Shown: positions 56,977-64,000 of the stretch, piece by piece | Numbering within the stretch: position 1 is the first letter of the stretch | Layout: every line of letters starts with the position of its first letter | Made by a program: the position numbers and the translations under genes | DNA from: Lingula anatina | Lineage: Eukaryota; Brachiopoda; Lingulata; Lingulida; Lingulidae | Direction: 5' to 3' | DNA length: 64,000 bases | NCBI RefSeq assembly: GCF_001039355.2 | Contig: NW_019775543.1 | Coordinates: 166,114 to 230,113 of the forward strand | Notes under the pieces: model-generated | What the model was told of the DNA's origin: nothing | The model's input: only the letters and a program-made list of their open reading frames with translations | Databases searched by the model: none

Positions 56977-59736
56977 CTGACAAGAGAAACCGTGAAAATA
57001 CTTAGGCCTACTTAAGCTTTTCCTTGTATGTATATAAGTGAAATCGGGTACATTTTTTCACTTTAGATTTAGTGAATTAAGTATTTAATCTTAAAGTTAA
57101 GAAAATAATCATTGCAAATTTCATATTCCGTTATTGTGTATAGGAATTTTGAGACTTTCTATACTGGTGAAAAAATATTTAATGTCTATACAGCTATTTA
57201 CCTGTTCCCAATCTTCAGCGCGTGTCGAATACCTCTTTCAGCTTCATCTGGTGTCATTCCTCCAACACCAAGGCCTAACACGGGCACTAAAATGGGTTTA
57301 CAGATATCTTATCTATTTTCATTATCAAACAAATTTGTCTAAAACAAATGTTTAAAGCTGCCCACTGATTTAAACCGCCCAGAGTGATCCCCACACCACC
57401 CCCTTGATATTTACGTACTAGAATATCCACTCTTCAATATTATATCTTCTTCTTCACCATGGCCTAACACGGACACTAAAATGGGTTTACAGATATCTAT
57501 TGTCATTATCAAACAAATTTGTTTAAAACAAAAGTTTTTAAGCTGACTACTGATTTTAACCGCCCAGAGTGATCCCCACACCACCCCCATGATATTTACG
57601 TACTAGAATATCCACTCTTCAATATTATTTCTTCATCTCTGTCGGTTCTGCTTTCCTGCTCAATGTCCATTGCTTCTGGCTTGAGGTATTTGTACTTGGA
57701 AAAAACCTCCCTGATGGGCATATCGTCTATGCGAATGTTACATTTTATCTCTGGAGAGAAAAAATATTGTTCAACGCCTTTTATTTAGAATACATTAACA
57801 TTTAACTGCCCTTGACCACCAAAAAAGATAAAACACAATGTATTCTATAAAATAATTAAAAAGAAATTGTATCTCACCTTCAGGTTTCTCTTCTCGAAGC
57901 TTGATGCAGTTGTCAATATAAACCGAGTCGTTAGACGGTGGTGTGTTAAACATACAGAGAAGAAAGTCAATGAAGATGGCTATGGCGATATTAGGCGGTC
58001 CTCCGTGTGTTCTCACTTGGTGCCACCAACCCTCGGGGACGTATATAATGTCACCGGGTTCTAGTATGGCCTTGTAGATGGCGATTTTGGACACGTCGGG
58101 GTATTTTTGCAAGTCAACCGCTTCTTGATTAACGGGTGACATGCCTGGAATATATGTATTTACTAGAGAATATCTTCAAACTTAAAATTAATGGTCTATA
58201 AATTAAACTACCTTCGAAAATTAAAAGAACACTAATGAACATTCCCATTAATACCTCAAAGTAACGGTATCTTTTTTCAAAAAAAGTTTTGTCACCTTGT
58301 AATGTCTTTTAAACCTATAACAGTTTATCTGTTCTCAATCTTTCTTTGTTTTTGAAGTTTTTGAAAAGACTTTACAGATAATAACGCATCTTACCATCGT
58401 GGTGTTCAAATTCATCCGAGTATAGGTATTTTCCGTCGCTAGGAGTGGTCAATATCCACTGCCGCCCACCGGTCACTTGGGCAAAGATGGTCTCTGTGAC
58501 GTCGAGATGAATGTCGGTGCTTGACCAGCCCGAGTTGAAGAAAATGGCAACCTGTTTCAGCTAAAATGATAAAGTAAAAGAAGAATAACACGCGATGCAC
58601 CGAAGAAAGCTGAAGTTTCCACATTTTGCATTCCATCTATTTAATTAAATCCTGTCTTCCGGTGTTCATTATCTACATTTTACTAAATTGACCTAAGATT
58701 CACTTACAATTTTCAAGTATTCATCACATGCTATGTAACCTGGAAAAGTGAGGTCTTCTGCCATTTCTTCACACACAGTGGAATCCATATATATCTTATG
58801 CTCTCTGTAATTACTGTAACAAATATATGAATGAATAAATATATATGTTAAAAAAACAGACATTCTGACTTACCATATTCATAAAAGATAAATCAATAAA
58901 CCCTTTTCTTGATACACTGCCAAAATGTGCTTAACAGGATTAAACCAACAAACTGCCAAGGAATTACAATGAAATGTAACAAAATAATAATGTATCCATT
59001 AAAAAAAATTTCACAAAGCATATATAAATCTAGGTGCTGGGTGAATCAAAATAAATTCAAAAACATGTTTTACCTGTGCCCAGTGACCTATGACCAGAGG
59101 TCACGTGCAGCAGGCTTCTTGAAATAAGTGTCATTATAAATCTGTAAATCATCATTTTTTGGACAATGCATAGTTGATGTATTAAAAGAACCAAACAAAA
59201 AACAGCTTCATACATTTAAGAAAGACAAATTTCTCAAATGGTTATACCTCTAGCAGAAGAGTGATCAAATCCAGAGAGAGAGAAAGATAACAGACAGATG
59301 CTTACTCCAAAAAATCAGCCATAGACATCATCATATGTGCCGGGTGATACGCATCGGTGATGTTTCTCCACATAGACAGAAAAGTACGGTGACCAAATCT
59401 CTCCCTCAAATAGTCTTCGTTCTTCCATTTTTCCACTGCAGGCCAGTGTTTTAGTGCACCTTTGACCACTAAAGGCACAGACTTCCGCATGTAGTCCCTA
59501 TAAAATACCTCGGGTTCGGGAAAGTGGTCCAGTGTTGGAATTTCCGTCAGCTCATCGACTTGTTCACCGAACTTTTCCATATGGCCCTTCAGGTTACTAT
59601 TTGTGTCTTTATTTTCGCCACCAAAACTTGCAGATAAATCTGGGAAATATTCCCCGACATTTGTTCCCCAGAAACCCCACGCTATGGCTAAAATAAGTGG
59701 CACAGCACCCGCGTAGAACTTTGCCTTGGTCTCCAT
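56238..59736 (-). CDS. JmjC/cupin_8 - aldo-keto reductase fusion protein, copy 1
   Basis: Exons in transcript order: 59736-59306, 58804-58708, 58560-58395, 58144-57878, 57750-57604, 57286-57202, 56976-56238; all phases agree, 1932 nt, 643 aa. An N-terminal hydrophobic segment (about residues 8-25, GAVPLILAIAWGFW) looks like a signal anchor. The JmjC/cupin_8 half has FPEPEVFYRDY, PLVVKGALKHWPA, the iron ligands in DIHLD, and a distal His in PGDIIYVPEGWWHQV, so a 2-oxoglutarate oxygenase fold with an intact HxD...H triad is likely. The C-terminal half is aldo-keto-reductase-like: MPVLGLGVGG, IGVSNF, VLQARFDL, VVPRSSN. The AKR active site is altered: Asp at the Tyr position, Lys in place of His (LIKAP). 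Substrate unknown. The ATG context (AAAATGG) is good. Confidence 0.85.
57276..57650. repeat. ~190-bp tandem duplication spanning exon edges of fusion gene copy 1
   Basis: 57276-57458 and 57462-57645 align closely (shared blocks ATGGGTTTACAGATATCT, CGCCCAGAGTGATCCCCACA, GATATTTACGTACTAGAATA). The unit covers the end of exon 5, the intron and the start of exon 6, so the duplication has copied a donor and an acceptor. Confidence 0.85.
57419..57475 (-). other. Potential 57-nt in-frame cassette exon made by the duplication
   Basis: Between the duplicated acceptor (TTTTAG|TGTCCG) and the duplicated donor (TTCTA|GTACGT) lie 57 nt that enter and leave in phase 1 with no stop. Inclusion would insert 19 residues (reading roughly MSVLGHGEEEDIILKSGYS) between the linker and AKR domain. 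Use is unproven; a neutral relic is equally possible. Confidence 0.4.
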
Positions 59737-60580
59737 TTTGTGAAAGGCTGCCTTTATGCTATGTAAAGGATGTCTTCAGCAGTGTTATATGTAGAGCAAT
59801 GTAAGTTCATGTAGTCGGTGCAGTCGAGGTCCCAAAAAGGTTCCGCATCAATACCGCTTTTATGTGTGAAGACAGAAAATTCTTTGCCCGCAGTGAAGTG
59901 CATTCTAAACACCATTCGGGCATACTCAAGGGGCCGTTTTGGGAACTAAATTTATTTGGATGTATAGGTGGGTGCAACAGCTTTAATGGGGCTATGTGGT
60001 TGGTTGTGGATGTCCATCTCTTTTTGATATTTATTTACATACTGCCAGTAACTGTGGAAGTAATTTGGAAGGGGATACATGAATATCAATTTTTGTCAAG
60101 GCGAGTGTCAACGGTCCACTAAAAATAGATATAGTTATACTATACTAAAAGGCATAATATAAGTTAATTTTTATCATTCTTTTAATTGAAGCAATTGTAT
60201 TATGATAACCCTTTTTTATGATTTTGTTAGTTTAGAGATCATTTAGTCGAGCGATCCTTGTATTTTACGGGTCAATGATTGTAGAGTGGTAGGCAGTAGT
60301 CGCACTAGACCAGGGAGAGGGGGAGCTACAAGTTTTGAGACAAGCCCACTCATATTTATCGTTCATTTTTATTAGTGAACTTCAGAAATATTTGTACATA
60401 AACGGCAATACTTTAAGTTATTATTTAATTAATTTTTTATTATTCGTGTTTATATATTTATTATTTTAGTTTACAAATTATATACTTATTTGACACAAGC
60501 CAGAAAATTATTCCTCAACGTACGTTAGCTTGTGGTCGTAATCCTTCGTGAGACTGACTTGAATACATGCTGTTACTAAA

Positions 60581-60777
60581 ACAGGCTTTACACTGGACGG
60601 CGTCCTTTCTGCGTCCTTAGTACGATCATGATGCTGGAATCGCTGTGGTCGTTGAAAGGAGGCACAAGCATCGCTTTGGTTGCAAAATAAATGCTCAATG
60701 ATCGGCCAGTTGGCGGCACACAACAGGGCCGTACTACGGACTAAGACAGGATACCGTCCAGTGTAAAAGGGGCTTTG
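60581..60777. mobile_element. Small inverted-repeat element (MITE-like), ~197 bp
   Basis: Left arm GGCTTTACACTGGACGG (about 60584-60600) pairs with right arm CCGTCCAGTGTAAAAGGGGC (about 60754-60773), with further imperfect pairing inward (GTACG...CGTAC). The outer ends are uncertain by several bases and no target duplication is clear. Confidence 0.65.
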
Positions 60778-61007
60778 CTGACAGCTAGGTGGTAGCGCGC
60801 CAGGACCCTATTGTACATGACAGCTTCTGTAAAATAACTGTAAGACTGATATTCAAATAGCAAGCTAATGAACATTTTGCTCTTGTTTTGGTTTGGTTTT
60901 CAACATATGATATCAGACGATGTGAGAAATAAATGCTATAGAAAAAAAAAACTCATGGGTTCGATAAAACAGTTAATTAACAATTTTATTATTTTTGTAG
61001 TTTTATC

Positions 61008-61008
<1 letters not shown>

Positions 61009-61038
<30 letters not shown>
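61009..61038. repeat. (TA)n microsatellite
   Basis: About 14 TA units in intergenic DNA. Confidence 0.95.
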
Positions 61039-61039
<1 letters not shown>

Positions 61040-62084
61040 TTTGAAGAATGAGAAAAATAAATAAAAACCCTACACGACCCCTTGGTGTGTTATTCCGAAA
61101 TGATGTTCCTTTTCACACCAAGCTATCATAAAAGGACAAAAGAGTCCGCTCACCGTGACGGGCACATTGACAACAGGATATAATGCTTATAATGTCTAAT
61201 TCCTTGCTACAACTAATCTATTGTCAGTGCTGCGATAAAGCCACTTGCACAACATTATTTCAACATGTAACAAAAACATACACCTAAGCTTCTTATATAT
61301 ATGTCGAGTTGATGTATATTCAAATTTTCTTTAGCTGTGATGAATCATCCGCTACCTTCATCCATTAATGTTATTTAAATTTATTATTATTACTCTTTAG
61401 TTATGAATAATACAGGTCAAGCTTTTCATCAAAAGCTAATTGTTTAGTCTCCATTCTTTGCGGTGGGGGAAAAGCTATGACACTAACTCTTGAAAATCTG
61501 CCACGGGCGGTTCTGATCTGTGATTTTTTTTCATAAGACATTAAAGATGGGTATGCTGTATCGTTAATTATCATTATTATTCTTCTTTCTTTTATTTAAA
61601 AGCGATTGTTTTCATTTTATTAATGCATTCCATTGCATGAGTTTCAAAGAAGTGAAAAGTTCATTTTAAATAGTCCTTCCAAAGACCTATATCCAATTTT
61701 AAAATAAGTGAACCAGAATTAGGAAGCAGCGTGCAATGTGTCTGGAAACAAACACAGTACGTTTCTTGTCCTTTTTCATGCTATGCTTATATTGTTAACA
61801 TGTCAACTCAAAATAAAGCGCACTGCAAGGCAAACTTTTGGCGAGTGAAACACTAAAACGCTTTGTGATTGCGTTTCGATATTTTCCCAGTTATGAAGCT
61901 CATTGTCAAATTAACGTCACCTTCTCATGGCGGATTTTTGGAATTTATTTTTCGCATTCTTATTGTCCCCATCAAAATTTCCTATTGTTAATCGCCATAA
62001 CAGAATTTCAAAATTTTAATTTCATTTCGTTTTATTTACAATTAATGTAGTTTCAACCACAGCGTATTTAAGCAAATCTATAAC

Positions 62085-62090
62085 TTTATT
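62085..62090 (-). promoter_or_regulatory. Poly(A) signal for JmjC-AKR copy 2
   Basis: AATAAA on the minus strand about 60 bases after the stop codon. Confidence 0.5.
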
Positions 62091-62150
62091 TAAACAGAAA
62101 AAGCTTTCCGCCACGAAAGAATGCCGGCATGTACTTTAAAGTTCCAAAAG

Positions 62151-63508
62151 TCATGGAATATGTGGGAAATTGTCCAAAGCGTCAAGTGCATCTTTACTTT
62201 CACGAAGGTTCATTATCAGAGAATTTTTGTTCAGTACAATGTGTAGTCGGTTTGATGACTTAGGTACCACCGTGATGTTCTTTTCCAAAGCATATCTTAT
62301 CAAAACTGAAGCTGGACCAGTACGATAAAATCTAGCTGCAAATCCAACCATCTGGCTGTGTAATATTGGGTTGGTTTTTGAAGATGATTTCGCCCATTTA
62401 AAACCAAGTAAGCTATGAGCTATAAATCGGATACCGTTCTTGTTGCAAAATTCCCTCAGCTTGGTGTTCCGTTTCATCAAATCAAATCTTGCTTGTAAAG
62501 CTGAGACTGGAACAGTGGTCATCGTTAACAGTTCTTCCATTTGCAAGATATTAAAGTTACTGACCCCGAGAGAACGAATGCTCCCTGCTTTACTCATATC
62601 TTCAAGTGCCTGCCACGATTCCTGCCATGTGCCTGGATTCTCGGCTGCTTTGCAGTCGATCATCTCCTTATCACACGATGGAGCTTTTATCAAAATTAAA
62701 TCTATATAATCAGTATTCAGTCTTTTCATGGACCTTTCCACTGAACTCTTCGTGGCATTTCTGCCCAAGTTCTTTGGATGAACTTTGGCAATCACAAAAA
62801 CGTCCTCTCGCTTGCAGTATGGATTGTCACCCATAATGTAACCCAGTGTTGCTTCGGTTTCATCTTCTGAGTCCGTATCAAAGAACCTGGCAAAATATTA
62901 ACAAAATATGATTCACGAAATATCATTCAAACTTGAAATTTGATTTCAAAAATTGTTTTTATCTAGTCACGGAAAACATAAGTTCCCAGAAAATAACTCT
63001 ATACGAATATAAATGATCCATACCTGTAGCCGTGCCTCATTGCATGGCGTATGCTTCTATTGGCCTCTTCTGGTGACATCCCGCCAAGACCGAGACCTAG
63101 CGTAGGCACTAGAATGGAATTTGAAGAAATATAACAAATGTCAAGGAAAACACACAATGAACAAAACGACCAATGCACAGCTTTAAAACAATGGCAATAT
63201 CAAGATTAACGTAAATGTCATATTTTCTTCCCTTTGAAAATGACAGATTTGCAACTTTTAGAGCACGGCGAAATGACGCGCCAAGTTCGCTACAAAATGT
63301 TCAGGTTAAAATCAATGCATCAGTTCCACCGTTAATTTTGTAATATGGTTCTACTTACTTGAATATCCACTTTTCAGCGGTTGATACTCAAATATGTCTT
63401 TTCTAAATTCCGGAATTGTGAATTTCATAGCTTGTGGTTTGAGATGACTATAATTATCATACACCTCTTTGACCGTCATTCCATTCAAAGGCATGTTACA
63501 CTTCATCT
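62151..63508 (-). CDS. JmjC-AKR fusion protein, copy 2 (3' part only; continues past the right edge)
   Basis: Three exons fit the layout of copy 1: 63508-63359 (linker, 150 nt), 63108-63024 (85 nt, MPTLGLGLGGMSPEEA), 62886-62151 (AKR body, 245 codons with stop). The 85-nt exon has the same length and phases as in copy 1. The body reads FFDTDSEDETEATLG, so the AKR Tyr is again Asp, and LILIKAP again has Lys for His. SNF, VLQARFDL and VVPKSSN are present. The JmjC exons are expected beyond 64000; I do not find them in 63509-64000. It is a same-strand paralogue of the 56.2-59.7 kb gene, a tandem duplicate with substantial divergence. Confidence 0.82.
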
Positions 63509-63533
63509 CTGATGTAAGGAATATATACAAAAG

Positions 63534-63629
63534 TTACTCTCTACCAGAGGTCCTTTTAGCTGTTACAAAATCTGTTAAAGGACGGATTTGGTAACTGCTA
63601 GAACAGCTAGAGCCTCTGGTCGAGAGTAA
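63534..63629. mobile_element. Fold-back MITE-like element, 96 bp
   Basis: Left end TTACTCTCTACCAGAGG and right end CCTCTGGTCGAGAGTAA are reverse complements with one mismatch, and pairing continues inward imperfectly through TAGCTGTTA...AACAGCTA. It lies in an intron of JmjC-AKR copy 2. No coding capacity. Confidence 0.7.
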
Positions 63630-64000
63630 AGAAAGGCAATGATTTGTTACTCTGTAAGGAACAGAAACAAACTGATTATATTTAAATGAATATCTATGTG
63701 GTGGGGCTTAGACGATATTGTGCTGCTTACTGATATTAAATCGTCATCAAAACTTTAAAAAGTATTATCTTTCAATAATGTTGAATCTGAATTAATAACA
63801 AGTGCCATTCGTGTTAACTTTGGGCCCATTATACATGTATTATGTTCAAGTGTTAAACAAGTTTATTAACTATACACTAAAGAAGGCAATCATAGTTTTT
63901 CGTTTGTCAATAGATATAGCAAAATGATGTTAATCCCTTCCCATTTTTCTACTCGTCGACTCTATTGCCATTCAATACTGCGTGTTATAATACAAAAAAA
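63630..64000. other. Right edge, intronic to JmjC-AKR copy 2
   Basis: AT-rich; no exon of the JmjC half is recognisable here on the minus strand. Confidence 0.4.

Larger units (their letters stand above)
59737..62150. other. Intergenic region between the two JmjC-AKR genes
   Basis: AT-rich. It holds a small inverted-repeat element (60581-60777), a TA run (61009-61038) and, near its end, an AATAAA on the minus strand (plus 62085-62090) about 60 bases past the stop of copy 2. The promoter of copy 1 should lie just right of 59736. I see no gene. Confidence 0.5.

Noticed and set aside
1-64000. CRISPR arrays, operons, ribosome binding sites, bacterial mobile elements, tRNA or rRNA genes
   Set aside because: The window is clearly an animal nuclear segment with spliced genes; no evenly spaced repeat array and no cloverleaf with conserved tRNA boxes was seen by eye.

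Overview
This is a eukaryotic nuclear window, most likely from a non-vertebrate bilaterian and probably a lophotrochozoan such as a mollusc. The reasons are split genes with GT-AG introns, AATAAA poly(A) signals, AT-rich non-coding DNA, many small fold-back DNA elements, and protein sequences that align with animal families but are well diverged from human. The mollusc placement is an inference, not a proof.

Layout. (1) 1-12.4 kb: three tandem, same-strand, intronless genes of the ANKUB1 family (ubiquitin-like plus ankyrin). (2) 15.5-41.2 kb: one large plus-strand gene of the Nance-Horan syndrome (NHS/NHSL) actin-regulator family. It has six coding exons, a 15.3-kb first intron and a joined reading frame of 2327 codons. 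A well-placed upstream ORF ends 5 bases before its ATG. (3) 43.4-47.9 kb, minus strand: a complete MBTPS2 (site-2 protease) gene. (4) 48.3-55.2 kb, plus strand: a complete 13-exon EIF2S3 gene (eIF2 gamma, 470 aa), head-to-head with MBTPS2; the start codons are 395 bp apart. (5) 56.2-59.7 kb, minus strand: a JmjC/cupin_8 domain fused to an aldo-keto-reductase domain (643 aa). A paralogue enters from the right edge (62.15-63.51 kb, only the AKR half in the window).

Strongest observations. The MBTPS2 gene carries two adjacent versions of the exon that encodes its HExxH zinc-binding helix. Both are exactly 104 nt, have the same phases and intact splice sites, and are 23/35 identical in protein; since 104 is not a multiple of 3, only one can be used per mRNA. 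This looks like a mutually exclusive exon pair that swaps the catalytic helix of an intramembrane protease. The JmjC-AKR fusion genes both replace the AKR catalytic Tyr with Asp and the His with Lys. The first copy also contains a ~190-bp tandem duplication that has created a 57-nt in-frame potential cassette exon. A 1240-bp DNA transposon with perfect 17-bp terminal inverted repeats and a 6-bp target duplication sits in an EIF2S3 intron. NHS, MBTPS2 and EIF2S3 also lie near one another on human Xp22, so this may be ancient linkage.

The remaining sequence is intergenic or intronic. It holds simple repeats, a few short duplicated blocks and small inverted-repeat elements, and I see no RNA gene in it that I can support.
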